Shown: in pieces, positions 17,280 to 25,864 of the stretch
Layout of the letters: each line of letters starts with the position of its first letter
How positions within the stretch are numbered: the first letter of the stretch is position 1
Source: Bog-950 sp964493695
GTDB taxonomy: Bacteria; Bacteroidota; Bacteroidia; Chitinophagales; LD1
Assembly: GCA_964493695.1 (NCBI GenBank)
Contig: CAZBPG010000001.1
Location: 62,001-126,000 of the forward strand
Length of the DNA stretch: 64,000 nt
Direction: 5' to 3'
Translations under genes and position numbers: made by a program
The notes under the pieces: generated by a model
The model's input: only the letters and a program-made list of their open reading frames with translations
What the model was told of the DNA's origin: nothing
Database searches by the model: none

Positions 17280-19652
17280 TTAAAAACTATATCGGAATTG
17301 CATAGTAAAATTCCGTAACGGCTCCGGCTTGCCCGGTCGCAAAGAATACAACCGGTTGGTTACATTTTTTATAATGAAGCCGAGCGAAATATGGTCGTTC
17401 ACTTTTACACCGGCACGCATGTCTAAAACAAAATCACCCTTACTATGCTTGGCCATATACTTATCCAGCGCATTGATGTCGTGGAAAATCAAATTGGCGG
17501 CTGCTTTAAAGAAACCGGGAATCACTTCAGGAATACTTCCGTAACTGAAAGTGGCCCCTAAGTAACATTTCCAGTAAGTCAACTCTATGTCTGCACGAAC
17601 CAGGTGCCGGATACGGTAATAAAGAAGTTTTGAAGTATCCTCCGGTCCGACTTTTTTGACATTGTATTTAAACAGGTCTTTGATATACTCTCTGGTAGTG
17701 TAATGTGCAGCACCGGTATCGCTGTCTTTTTTAGTGGGGAAGTTATACGAGTAACCACCGTTAATCTGAATTCCTACCGGACCGATTTTCCCAACGGTCA
17801 TCAGCCCCACCTCATAACCGGCTACCCGCGCATTTTCTATATTGAGTGGTTTTGCGCCTAACACTTTATCAATTCCGAACACAATAGGCGCTTCAAGGGT
17901 ATCATGAAAAATAGGTCTGCCATCCGTGTATTTATTGTCCCATATCCCCAATTGATATTCGATAAAATTTTTGTACTCCTGCCAGAAAAACGAGACATCT
18001 ACAAATGCTTTCCAGTCTTTAATCTGAAAGCCCTGCTTTAATCCCACTTCAAAACTCCAGCTTGTTTCGTCTTTCAGGGTATCGTTCGGCACAATCATAA
18101 TCCCGCTTACAAATTCGGCTGCAATATATTTTTCAGCAATAGTCGGTATCCGGTAGCCCTGCCCCCATGATGCGCGAATAAAAGTTGCTTTAGCCGCCTG
18201 AATATTTAAGCCCGAACGAAACACCGGTCTGGAAGTAACTACTATGGAGTCAACCCCCGCAACTTCATAACGTACACCGGCCTGCAGCGACAGAATTTTA
18301 TAGTTGAATTCTGCCTGCGTATAAAAAGCAGTGTTGAAATTTAAGTGCTTGCCCGGGTATAAATTACTTTCAGAAACGCCCACGCTGAAAGGAAATCCGG
18401 CAGTGATAACCAGCAAATCTTTTCTAAAGCGAAACTGATATTGATTATCCATGTTTACAAAATGGCTAACCGCATTTATATCCGTGCCACCACCCTTGCG
18501 CCAGATGTTCATGTAACGGAAATTCAGTTTATAGTTGTGACCTTTGGCATTGCTGTAAACCAAATGCGGATCAATCATTGTTTTTACATGGTGGTCGGTT
18601 GAAAACGAGGCGGGCACTAACGAAAGTGTATCCAAGTCTTTTGAAATAAAGAACAGTTCGTTTCGCTCAAAAAATACCTGCCCGTTCAATCCCAAACTTA
18701 GGCCTTCAATTTTAGGGTGGATGTACCGGGTCTTTAAAAAGAACCGGCTGCGGAAACCGCTGTTACCCTGCAAATAACTCTTATCATAAAAAACGTTCCC
18801 ACCGGTAACTAACTGAAGGTTATTTATTCTGCGCTGATGAACGGCATTGATGGAACCGAAGAACCTTGTGTTCGAACCCCACCATTGCATGCGCCTGTCA
18901 AGCGGCCGGTCATACATTCCGAAGTTGGCATCAATATCTGTTTTGGGTTCGCTCTCCTTTGGCCACTCAGTGATTACGTTTATCACACCATTCAACGCGC
19001 TGGAGCCATACACTACAGAAGAAGCTCCCTTAATAACCTCTACCTGTTTTACATTTTCGAGCGGAGCAGTTTTCCCCTGTATTTCGCCACGGTCGGCACT
19101 GGCTAACGAGAGCCCATCGCTTAGCACTGCGGTCCGTGAGCCTACACCGTACGAAAATGAACTTCCTCCGCGAATAGAAATTTGTCCGTCCTGTACCAAA
19201 ACACCGGATGTCTTATTCACCACTTCCCCCAAATCGTTGCTGTTGGTGTGCTTAATAAAATCTTTGCTGATTACCTCAGTTGAAACCGTTTCTTTGGCCG
19301 AATTCTTTTTGTACTGGCTTACTGTAACCACCTGCGCAATCTGAAAAGCAGAAGGTTTCATCAGAATTTCGATAGTAATTTTTTCTCCCTCTTTCAGTGT
19401 TACCTGACGTTTGTCGTTTTTGTAACCGATAAAGGAAATCGTCAAATCATGTTCACCCGGTGGAATGTTCAGTTTAAATTTTCCGCTGGCATCGCTGAAT
19501 GCACCTTTCGATTTATCAAACTTTACAGTAGCGCCACTTAGCGGGTCCCTGCTATCGGCATCGAGAATGGTTCCGGAGATAACTGCATTCTGCGAGTAAC
19601 CGGTGATAAAAAAAAATAAAATAAAGGCAAGAGCAGGTAAAGCTTTCTTCAT
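17280..19652 (-). CDS. TonB-dependent receptor with carboxypeptidase-like N-domain
   Basis: 790 residues with a signal peptide (1-20, ITGYSQ). Residues about 24-105 form the carboxypeptidase-D regulatory-like domain typical of Bacteroidota receptors (SGTILDADSRDPLSGATV). The plug domain follows (DLGEVVNKTSGVLVQDGQ, VIKGASSVVYGSSALNGVINV near 205-225), then a 22-strand-type barrel ending in a terminal FRYSF. No SusD partner is adjacent. Its position between two PhoD-like phosphatases suggests a phosphate-containing or metal-complexed substrate, which is inference. Confidence 0.92.
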   Translation of the reverse strand: MKKALPALAFILFFFITGYSQNAVISGTILDADSRDPLSGATVKFDKSKGAFSDASGKFKLNIPPGEHDLTISFIGYKNDKRQVTLKEGEKITIEILMKPSAFQIAQVVTVSQYKKNSAKETVSTEVISKDFIKHTNSNDLGEVVNKTSGVLVQDGQISIRGGSSFSYGVGSRTAVLSDGLSLASADRGEIQGKTAPLENVKQVEVIKGASSVVYGSSALNGVINVITEWPKESEPKTDIDANFGMYDRPLDRRMQWWGSNTRFFGSINAVHQRRINNLQLVTGGNVFYDKSYLQGNSGFRSRFFLKTRYIHPKIEGLSLGLNGQVFFERNELFFISKDLDTLSLVPASFSTDHHVKTMIDPHLVYSNAKGHNYKLNFRYMNIWRKGGGTDINAVSHFVNMDNQYQFRFRKDLLVITAGFPFSVGVSESNLYPGKHLNFNTAFYTQAEFNYKILSLQAGVRYEVAGVDSIVVTSRPVFRSGLNIQAAKATFIRASWGQGYRIPTIAEKYIAAEFVSGIMIVPNDTLKDETSWSFEVGLKQGFQIKDWKAFVDVSFFWQEYKNFIEYQLGIWDNKYTDGRPIFHDTLEAPIVFGIDKVLGAKPLNIENARVAGYEVGLMTVGKIGPVGIQINGGYSYNFPTKKDSDTGAAHYTTREYIKDLFKYNVKKVGPEDTSKLLYYRIRHLVRADIELTYWKCYLGATFSYGSIPEVIPGFFKAAANLIFHDINALDKYMAKHSKGDFVLDMRAGVKVNDHISLGFIIKNVTNRLYSLRPGKPEPLRNFTMQFRYSF

Positions 19653-19728
19653 ATTTGTTTTTGACGGTTGGAAGATATTAGGATTTAGTGAATAGCAAAT
19701 TTTTCAAAAAAAGGTATTCCGGTAAGCT

Positions 19729-20748
19729 TTAGAACGCCAATTCGCTGAGCAGCACATTCCGCTTGCGAACTGTTTTGCCTTTTTTGTTTTTAAGTTCAAG
19801 AAGCAGGCTCCGGTTGTTCCAGTCGAAATTAATGATGCCGTAGTTGAGGTGACAAAATGCGGTGCCCATTCGGTACTTGTTTTTGTTCGCGAACCAAACC
19901 GAGTGAGTCATGCCGCTGGTAGTAAAATCGTAAATGGGATACAAGCCCGATGCATTGCGTTTTGAAAATTCACCATGATGAATATCGCCACTCACGAAGA
20001 AAACCCCGTTGGCTTTTGTCTGGCGAATCAGTTGCAGCATCTTTTCAGTTTCATGGGGAAAGTTCATCCATGCTTCCCAACCGTTGTAATCAACCAGAAA
20101 CATAGTACTGCTGCCAATAATGCGCACATCAGCCGGTTTTTGCAATTCGCCTTCCAGCCATTTCCACTGTGCTTCGCCCAACATGGTTCTGGTAGTATCC
20201 GCGCATTTTTGGTACTCGCCCCAAATCTGCGGATGTTTTTTAAAGCAGAGCGAATCGCGGAAAGTGCGGCAGTCCAGCATAATAATCTGAACTCGCTTTC
20301 CTTCTTCGCCATACATATACGAAGCATAAATGCCTTCGCGGTTTCTGCGCTCGCTGTTTTGTGGCTCTTTGAAAAAGTCGAGAAATATTTTTTTCGATTC
20401 TTCTTTCTTCGGATACTCCTTACCTCCGTCATTCACACCAAAGTCGTGGTCGTCCCAGGTGGCGATTACAGGGGTTTTCTCCAGCAGTTTCTGATAACCG
20501 GGTTTAGTTGCTAACCGGTTATACTTTTCCTGCAACACAGTCATATCTTCGGTATCTCCGTAAACATTATCGCCCAGAAAGAGAAACAACTGGGGTTGCT
20601 CGGACACTACTTTATCCCAGATTTCCTGCGGCTCGTCCTGAGAAATGCAGGAGCCCAAGGCAATTTTTGTAAGCGTTTGATTGCTTACCGTTTGAGCTGA
20701 AGAAACTATTGCCGCTACACAACAGAACAGAAATAAAAATTGTTTCAT
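19729..20748 (-). CDS. PhoD-like phosphatase, second copy
   Basis: 339 residues with a signal peptide (1-18, VSSAQ). It lacks the N-terminal Fn3-like domain of the neighbour at 15754 and starts directly at the catalytic core: IALGSCISQDEPQEIW near 30, LFLGDNVYGDTEDM near 55, TWDDHDFGVNDGG near 95, GSSTMFLVDYNGWEAW near 212 and VSGDIHHGEFSK near 252. The family includes alkaline phosphatase D and related phosphodiesterases acting outside the cytoplasmic membrane. Same strand and region as the TonB receptor, 77 bp upstream of it. Confidence 0.87.
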   Translation of the reverse strand: MKQFLFLFCCVAAIVSSAQTVSNQTLTKIALGSCISQDEPQEIWDKVVSEQPQLFLFLGDNVYGDTEDMTVLQEKYNRLATKPGYQKLLEKTPVIATWDDHDFGVNDGGKEYPKKEESKKIFLDFFKEPQNSERRNREGIYASYMYGEEGKRVQIIMLDCRTFRDSLCFKKHPQIWGEYQKCADTTRTMLGEAQWKWLEGELQKPADVRIIGSSTMFLVDYNGWEAWMNFPHETEKMLQLIRQTKANGVFFVSGDIHHGEFSKRNASGLYPIYDFTTSGMTHSVWFANKNKYRMGTAFCHLNYGIINFDWNNRSLLLELKNKKGKTVRKRNVLLSELAF

Positions 20749-20779
20749 GATGAACTATATGGATGAATGAATGTAAATT

Positions 20780-21574
20780 TTATGGCAAATCTTCTTCTTC
20801 TACTTTCAACCAGTTGGAAGGGAATTTCAAATCTTTAAACCAAACCAGTTTCCACTCAGCGTTGTTGTATTCCAGCGCGGTCATGTTCTCTACCCAATCG
20901 CCACTGTTCAAATACATTACACTGCCGCGCTCGGTTTTAATCTCTTTAATGCAGGGAATATGCGTGTGTCCATTGATGACAAAATCGTATCCTTCATCCA
21001 ATGCAATTTCAGCCGCTGTCAATTCGTAATTGCTCAATTTTTTGATGCCTTGCTTAGTGGCTACTTTAACCTGTTGGGAGAACGAAGATTTTTCTTTGCC
21101 GAAAAGTTCCAGCAGCAGATTGACCAGTTTGTTTATCAGAATCAGAATTTCGTAACCGGTGGTGCCCAGCTTTGCCAGCCAGCGGGAGCCCTGCATAGAC
21201 ACATCAAAAATATCTCCGTGAAAGAACCAGTGTTGCTTTCCATCCATCTGCAACACGAGCTTATCTTTCAGTTCAAGATTGCCGAGTTTTAAACCGGAGT
21301 ACCTCCGCAGCATTTCATCGTGGTTGCCGGTGAGGCAATATACCTTTACTCCTTCGGAAACAAACCTGAAAATACGCTCTATCACCTTGGTGTGCGATTT
21401 AGGAAAGTAGTACGAGCGAAACTGCCAGATGTCAATAAGGTCGCCATTAATTACGAGGATTTCGGGCTCGATAGTTCCGAGATATTTATCGAGCTCTTTT
21501 GCTTTACAGCCGATAAAGCCAAGGTGCACATCGCTGATGACAGCCACTTTTACTTTTCGTTTTACATCAGCCAT
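20780..21574 (-). CDS. LpxH-like metallophosphoesterase
   Basis: 264 residues, cytoplasmic. Calcineurin-like motifs are in order: SDVHLG near 15-20, INGDLIDIW near 43-51, LTGNHDE near 81-87, WFFHGDIFD near 116-124 and INGHTHIPC near 198-206. This matches the UDP-2,3-diacylglucosamine diphosphatase-like family, which in Gram-negatives acts in lipid A synthesis; Bacteroidota carry several paralogues, so its exact substrate is open. It lies 31 bp from the PhoD-like gene and 38 bp from the PI-PLC-like gene, in the phosphoester cluster. Confidence 0.85.
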   Translation of the reverse strand: MADVKRKVKVAVISDVHLGFIGCKAKELDKYLGTIEPEILVINGDLIDIWQFRSYYFPKSHTKVIERIFRFVSEGVKVYCLTGNHDEMLRRYSGLKLGNLELKDKLVLQMDGKQHWFFHGDIFDVSMQGSRWLAKLGTTGYEILILINKLVNLLLELFGKEKSSFSQQVKVATKQGIKKLSNYELTAAEIALDEGYDFVINGHTHIPCIKEIKTERGSVMYLNSGDWVENMTALEYNNAEWKLVWFKDLKFPSNWLKVEEEDLP

Positions 21575-21612
21575 AAGCGGGTCAAATTTCGCAACGCCAT
21601 GTTAACGGAAGG

Positions 21613-22800
21613 TTATTCTTTTATCGTACCAAGATTCATTTTATCGGTAGCCGAAATGCTGTCAATTCGCGCTACTTCCCCGTTGGGAAACTGCACATGA
21701 TAATCGGTCCATCCCGGTGTGCCTGCCCGCGAATCGGCTTTGTAGTAATCGGTTGAAATAATCTGGGCACCGCTTTCAAAAGCGTTGTTCATGTCGGTGT
21801 AATCACCGCTTCTGGCTTCGTTGGTTCCGGCATCGGCACGGGTTCTTACAATGTATCCCTGCCGAACACGATTTTGAATTTGTGTTACCTGAGAAGGGTT
21901 ATTCATAACTACGAAAGCAGCTTCGGGGGTACCGGGCGAAGAGTAAACAAACATGGCTCTTCCCTGCAAAGACGGATGACCGGATTTGTAGAGCGATTCA
22001 GCCGGACCCTGCATAATGAACACAACTTTGTTTCTGGCTTCGGCCAAAGTTGGCCAGTTGCCTGCCAGTGCAGCGACTTCGAGCGTAGCGTACGAGCCGC
22101 GAACCTTGTCCGGTGTAATAACTTTGTTCAGCGCATCGCCAAAAATTGATTTTATCTCTTCGTCCATTTTGTCGCAGGCATCTGCGTCAAAAGGAATAGA
22201 GAGCGTCATGTCGGGAAGAGAAGGAAGTGCATCGCCCACCGTTTCATCTTTTGTTTCGATGTTGATGAAGATGGGAAGGTGGTTCGGGTGCGAAACGCTC
22301 CAGTTGTGAACGGCTGTAAGGGCTTCTTTAAACGTAAAGTAGTGGGTATTAAAATCGAAGTCGGGAATGTGAATGATTTTGAAACCCGGTTGCTTCAATG
22401 CCTCTACATGCGAGTCGTTCGACAAGCCCACCATGGACATTCCCTGACGGTAATAGAAATGTCCGCCTGCGGGGTCATTGTAAAAATCAAGTTCAAGACC
22501 GCGAACATTATAATCGCTCATCTGCTGCTCAACCGGTAAGTGGGTATAGTCAATTCCCGCAGGGTCGTATTGTGCCGGAAGCAAACCGAGGGCCATTGCC
22601 TGTGTCATCCAGTTAAAAATACTGTCGTCCGGTTTCAGATGATAACTGTTGTGGCTGGCAATAATCTGAATCTGGTTCAGTTTTAAGCTATCGGTAGGCC
22701 CGTTGTCGTAAACAACAGGAATGTTTTTTTCTTTGGTTTCTTTTTTACAGGAAGCAGTCATCAACAGGCAAACGGCAAACGGCAGGACATAACGTTTCAT
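21613..22800 (-). CDS. Ca2+-dependent PI-PLC-like lipoprotein
   Basis: 395 residues with a lipoprotein signal (LLMTASC, Cys at residue 18). The catalytic TIM-barrel features of phosphatidylinositol-specific phospholipase C1-like proteins are visible: IQIIASHNSYHL near 46-57 (first catalytic His), VRGLELDFYNDP near 99-110, and HIPDFDFN near 143-150. It likely cleaves phosphodiesters of phospholipids or glycerophosphodiesters at the cell envelope. Gene order next to PhoD-like enzymes and a TonB receptor suggests a shared role in using phosphorus from phospholipids. Confidence 0.8.
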   Translation of the reverse strand: MKRYVLPFAVCLLMTASCKKETKEKNIPVVYDNGPTDSLKLNQIQIIASHNSYHLKPDDSIFNWMTQAMALGLLPAQYDPAGIDYTHLPVEQQMSDYNVRGLELDFYNDPAGGHFYYRQGMSMVGLSNDSHVEALKQPGFKIIHIPDFDFNTHYFTFKEALTAVHNWSVSHPNHLPIFINIETKDETVGDALPSLPDMTLSIPFDADACDKMDEEIKSIFGDALNKVITPDKVRGSYATLEVAALAGNWPTLAEARNKVVFIMQGPAESLYKSGHPSLQGRAMFVYSSPGTPEAAFVVMNNPSQVTQIQNRVRQGYIVRTRADAGTNEARSGDYTDMNNAFESGAQIISTDYYKADSRAGTPGWTDYHVQFPNGEVARIDSISATDKMNLGTIKE

Positions 22801-22863
22801 TAACTATTATTTTACATGAAAGTAATGAAATGGAAATGTGAAGCAAGAAAGCTAAAGAAGAAA

Positions 22864-23853
22864 TTACTTTTTCTTAACGGGCACAGGTTTGTTCAAACCT
22901 GCCATGGCACGCAACTCTTCGCCAATGCCGATAACGGAGCGGTAGTTCAACGGGAATTCAAGAAACACATGGAGCATACTCAGAAAGTAAAGCGCTATTA
23001 AACCGGTTTTGTAATCGTAAGCATAAAGGGCTATTGAACCGAGCCAAAGCACAATTACCGAGGCAAGCCACCTTTTGGGAATCAGGTGCCACTTAATAAC
23101 CGATGTTTTCGAAAACCAGTTGAGGTAGTGATAAGTATAGGCGAACGCGATAAAGCGCATAATTCCGAAACCGATACTTGAAGTAAAAATGGTTTCGCGG
23201 GTGGTGGTGCCCAAATTGAAAATATGGATGAACGACTGATTGACCATGGAGAAGCCGCTCTCCACTAAAGTCTTTTGAGCGTAATCGCTCACTTTATAAA
23301 AGCTGAACTGAGGGAACAACACAAAAAAGCTGACTGCGCAAATTGAAAACACCACCAGAGAAATGATGCCGGTGACACTTTTATTTTTCAGCGCACCGAG
23401 CAGAATAAACAGACCGGTGAAAATGAAAACATGAATAAGCGTAGGCAGGAAAACCGCAAACAGGAAAAAGAACGATTGTGTGTTTACTATCAACCCGCCC
23501 AGAAAAGCGGCAATGATTACGAACAGAATTTTCCAGAGTAAATCTTTAAACAGTATAAAGCCGAGCGCACTTGCAAAGGCGAGGTAAATCATAAAGTTAG
23601 AGGCCTCTGCATTGCCGGTAAAAACAAAAGTGAACAGGAAAAGAACCGAGCAAAGAATAACCAGCCAGATGTAATCGAACTTACCGTTGGTGAAGTAATC
23701 GCGCTTATGCAGCCAGGTAATTTCGGTAAGGTAATGCAGGGGGCCCAGCACCGCATACGAAAACAAAAACAACTCGAAGGGGATGACAAATGCCGCCACG
23801 CATGAAACAATCATGAGCGCAATGTTGGCAAGGTCGATGGTTTTTGTGTTCAT
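22864..23853 (-). CDS. polytopic membrane protein of unknown function
   Basis: 329 residues with roughly nine or ten hydrophobic helices spread evenly and a short basic C-terminus (PVPVKKK). A conserved-looking motif LGPLHYLTEITWLHKRDYF (about residues 36-54) between helices 1 and 2 and HYLNW near 240 contribute the only notable histidines. I do not recognise a family with confidence. It begins one base before the ybaB stop region and is convergent with nothing, so it may be co-transcribed with ybaB. Confidence 0.6.
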   Translation of the reverse strand: MNTKTIDLANIALMIVSCVAAFVIPFELFLFSYAVLGPLHYLTEITWLHKRDYFTNGKFDYIWLVILCSVLFLFTFVFTGNAEASNFMIYLAFASALGFILFKDLLWKILFVIIAAFLGGLIVNTQSFFFLFAVFLPTLIHVFIFTGLFILLGALKNKSVTGIISLVVFSICAVSFFVLFPQFSFYKVSDYAQKTLVESGFSMVNQSFIHIFNLGTTTRETIFTSSIGFGIMRFIAFAYTYHYLNWFSKTSVIKWHLIPKRWLASVIVLWLGSIALYAYDYKTGLIALYFLSMLHVFLEFPLNYRSVIGIGEELRAMAGLNKPVPVKKK

Positions 23854-23854
23854 G

Positions 23855-24142
23855 TTAGCCGGTCAGCCCGGGAATCTTTGGCATAGCCCCCATCATTTCG
23901 CTTTGCATTACTTTATCGGCCTGTTCAAGGGCATCGTTGATGGCGGCCTGTAACTTTCCTTCCAACACAAGCTTATCATCCTGTTTCAGAATTTCGATGT
24001 TCTTAACTTTACGGTTGCCCGAAACCGAAACTTTTACATAATCGTTTTCGGAAACCACTTCAATACTGTCGAGACGTTTTTTGGTCTCTTCCATTTTTTC
24101 CTGAAGTTCTTTCAGTTGTTTCATTTGGTCAAGGAAGCCCAT
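23855..24142 (-). CDS. ybaB: YbaB/EbfC-family nucleoid-associated protein
   Basis: 95 residues. An N-terminal helix (LDQMKQLKELQEKMEETKKRLD) precedes the beta-hairpin VKVSVSGNRKVKNIEI, followed by a C-terminal helical region with NDALEQADKVMQSEM, the usual YbaB dimer fold that binds DNA. The length matches the family. In many bacteria it sits between dnaX and recR; here it is next to a membrane protein and a toxin-antitoxin pair, so the context is not the classic one. Confidence 0.88.
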   Translation of the reverse strand: MGFLDQMKQLKELQEKMEETKKRLDSIEVVSENDYVKVSVSGNRKVKNIEILKQDDKLVLEGKLQAAINDALEQADKVMQSEMMGAMPKIPGLTG

Positions 24143-24163
24143 AGTAATTTTAGATTTTAGAAG

Positions 24164-24517
24164 TTACTGAATAGATTCTATTCGGTCTTTATAGATATAA
24201 ATCATTTTACTTACGGCAATCAGCTCTACTGCCTGCTGCCAAAATTTGGACATCACCTCAAAAAATTCCTTCATTTTCAAATTACCAAAACGGATATGAA
24301 TAACTTTTGGCGGAGGCGTAACCGAAAGCATTCGGTTAGAGAAATCAGTATCTTTAGTTACAATAATCAAATTGTTTTCGCGGGCATAGCGCCAGATTAT
24401 TGAGTCGTTCATTCGCTCATCAATATCTTTTGCATAAACAAATTCTTCTGTATTCCACAACTTGAATTTATTGGGCAAGTTTACATCAACCAAATATTTT
24501 GGCAACATATCAGGCAA
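24164..24517 (-). CDS. DUF5615 PIN-like toxin
   Basis: 117 residues. A PIN-like fold with acidic residues typical of DUF5615: LVDVNLP near residue 9-15, DERMNDSIIWRYARENNLIIVTKDTDF near 32-58 (the D-S and KDTDF acidic positions), and PKVIHIRFGN near 70. Predicted to be an RNase toxin of a VapC-like type. It overlaps the DUF433 antitoxin gene by 8 bp, the standard arrangement. Confidence 0.85.
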   Translation of the reverse strand: MPDMLPKYLVDVNLPNKFKLWNTEEFVYAKDIDERMNDSIIWRYARENNLIIVTKDTDFSNRMLSVTPPPKVIHIRFGNLKMKEFFEVMSKFWQQAVELIAVSKMIYIYKDRIESIQ

Positions 24518-24743
24518 CCGATTTTATAATGTAGTTGCGGTTCATTAGGTCGGCTGCAAATTTTATACAGGCGGTGATATCTGCTTTTTCTAAAGACGGG
24601 TATTGATAGAGTATTTCTGTTTCCGTTTCACCGGCACCTAAAAATTCCAGAATAGTTTGTACGCTAATTCGCATACCGCGTATAGTTGGTTTACCGTTAC
24701 ACAAGTCAGGGTCAATGGTAATTCTGTCTGATAAATATTCCAT
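24510..24743 (-). CDS. DUF433 antitoxin
   Basis: 77 residues. The sequence ITIDPDLCNGKPTIRGMRISV (about 8-28) followed by VQTILEFLGAGETETEIL and YPSLEKADITACIKFAADL is the DUF433 signature, a winged-helix-like protein regularly paired with DUF5615. It is expected to neutralise the overlapping toxin and autoregulate the operon. Confidence 0.87.
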   Translation of the reverse strand: MEYLSDRITIDPDLCNGKPTIRGMRISVQTILEFLGAGETETEILYQYPSLEKADITACIKFAADLMNRNYIIKSVA

Positions 24744-24763
24744 AGTGCTAATGTAAGTGAAAT

Positions 24764-25255
24764 TTAACTCTTCATATTATCGAACTGCAAAGGAAAACCA
24801 TAATCGCCTTTGCGGAGGAAGGCCATCACCGCCTGCAGGTCGTCAATCTTTTTGCCTGTTACGCGGATGATGTTATCCATTTGAGCGGCCTGCACTTTTA
24901 AGCCGGTGTCTTTAATGGCTTTGGCAATTTTCTTCATGGTTTCTTTATCGAGCCCGTTTTTCAGTTTTACATCTTTCTTAATCATGGGGCCCGATGCGTA
25001 GTGTTCTTTGCTTACATCGTAACTGCGCGGGTCAATGCCCTGCTTGCTGCCGCGGGCAATGATAACATCGAGCACGGTGTTCAGGCGCATTTCGTTTTCG
25101 GTGGTGATAAGAAGCGTGAGGTCTTTCTTGTTCAAATCCACTTCGGTTTTAGAGCCGTGAAAGTCGTACCGGTTCACGATTTCTTTCTTCGCCACGTTAA
25201 TGGCGTTCTCTACTGCCTGTGCATCTACTTTGCTTATTACATCAAAACTCGGCAT
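24764..25255 (-). CDS. yajQ: YajQ-family nucleotide-binding protein
   Basis: 163 residues, the normal family length. N-terminus MPSFDVISKVDAQAVENAIN, then KEIVNRYDFHGSKTEVDL near 27-44 and DTGLKVQAAQMDNIIRVTGKKIDDLQAVMAFLR near the C-terminus are conserved in the family. YajQ proteins bind nucleotides, in some species cyclic di-GMP, and act in the cytoplasm. Its 20-bp distance from the DUF433 gene may mean co-transcription. Confidence 0.92.
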   Translation of the reverse strand: MPSFDVISKVDAQAVENAINVAKKEIVNRYDFHGSKTEVDLNKKDLTLLITTENEMRLNTVLDVIIARGSKQGIDPRSYDVSKEHYASGPMIKKDVKLKNGLDKETMKKIAKAIKDTGLKVQAAQMDNIIRVTGKKIDDLQAVMAFLRKGDYGFPLQFDNMKS

Positions 25256-25376
25256 AGAAATAATGATTAACTGAATGAATTACAAAAGGCAATAGAACGC
25301 TGATTTTTATGATTGTCATTATTAAAGGCATTGATTTAAAATCATTTTTATCATGATAATAATGATGATAAGCGAT

Positions 25377-25772
25377 CTATTGTTTTATCTGCCCTTTAAA
25401 AAATGAATTACCCTGTGCGTTCAGCAGGTTCACATATTCTTTTCCGTCTTTCTGAAAGAGCACATAACCGGTGCTGTCGCCCAGGTAGTAGTTACCGGAG
25501 ATAAACTCCCTTCCGTTGATGAGCCACATAATGTTACCCGACAGCGGCACGTTCACTTTCGGGGCAGTTTTGCTTTCGAAAAGATTGTTGAACAGCTTTA
25601 CGTTTCTTCCGTCTAAACTCATGCTTCCGCCTTTGCCCTGATACATCACTATATCCATGCTTGTAGTAGAATCGCGCATGGTGAGGTAGGTTTTTGCGGG
25701 AAGCGGTTGCTGTGCTTTGCAAAAGGCAAAAAGCAAAAGGCAAAAGGCAAAAGTGAAATGCAGTTTCTTCAT
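25377..25772 (-). CDS. small secreted protein of unknown function
   Basis: 131 residues. The N-terminus is a signal peptide (about 1-20, FCKAQ) encoded by heptanucleotide repeats of the aaaaggc type at 25721-25754. The mature part is beta-rich with polar turns (MVMYQGKGGSMSLDG region, GREFISGNYYLGDSTGYVLFQKDGK). I do not recognise a family. It is isolated between yajQ (105-bp gap) and a strong hairpin. Confidence 0.6.
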   Translation of the reverse strand: MKKLHFTFAFCLLLFAFCKAQQPLPAKTYLTMRDSTTSMDIVMYQGKGGSMSLDGRNVKLFNNLFESKTAPKVNVPLSGNIMWLINGREFISGNYYLGDSTGYVLFQKDGKEYVNLLNAQGNSFFKGQIKQ

Positions 25773-25799
25773 ACGACTTCAAAAATAATTTTTTCCTAT

Positions 25800-25832
25800 A
25801 AGGGTGCCACGGTTCCGAACCGTGGCACCCTT
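25800..25832. terminator. 15-bp-stem hairpin, bidirectional terminator or repeat
   Basis: AAGGGTGCCACGGTT pairs perfectly with AACCGTGGCACCCTT around a CCG loop. It lies in the divergent gap between the 131-aa gene and the glycosidase, where a terminator is not expected, so it may instead be a mobile palindromic repeat like those inside the glycosidase. Confidence 0.6.
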
Positions 25833-25864
25833 AATATTTACAATAAACTTATTTTGGCTTTACC

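Noticed and set aside
22864..23853. Brp/Blh-like carotenoid dioxygenase
   Set aside because: The HYLTEITWLH motif drew attention, but the conserved histidine pattern of that family is not visible and no carotenoid genes are close.
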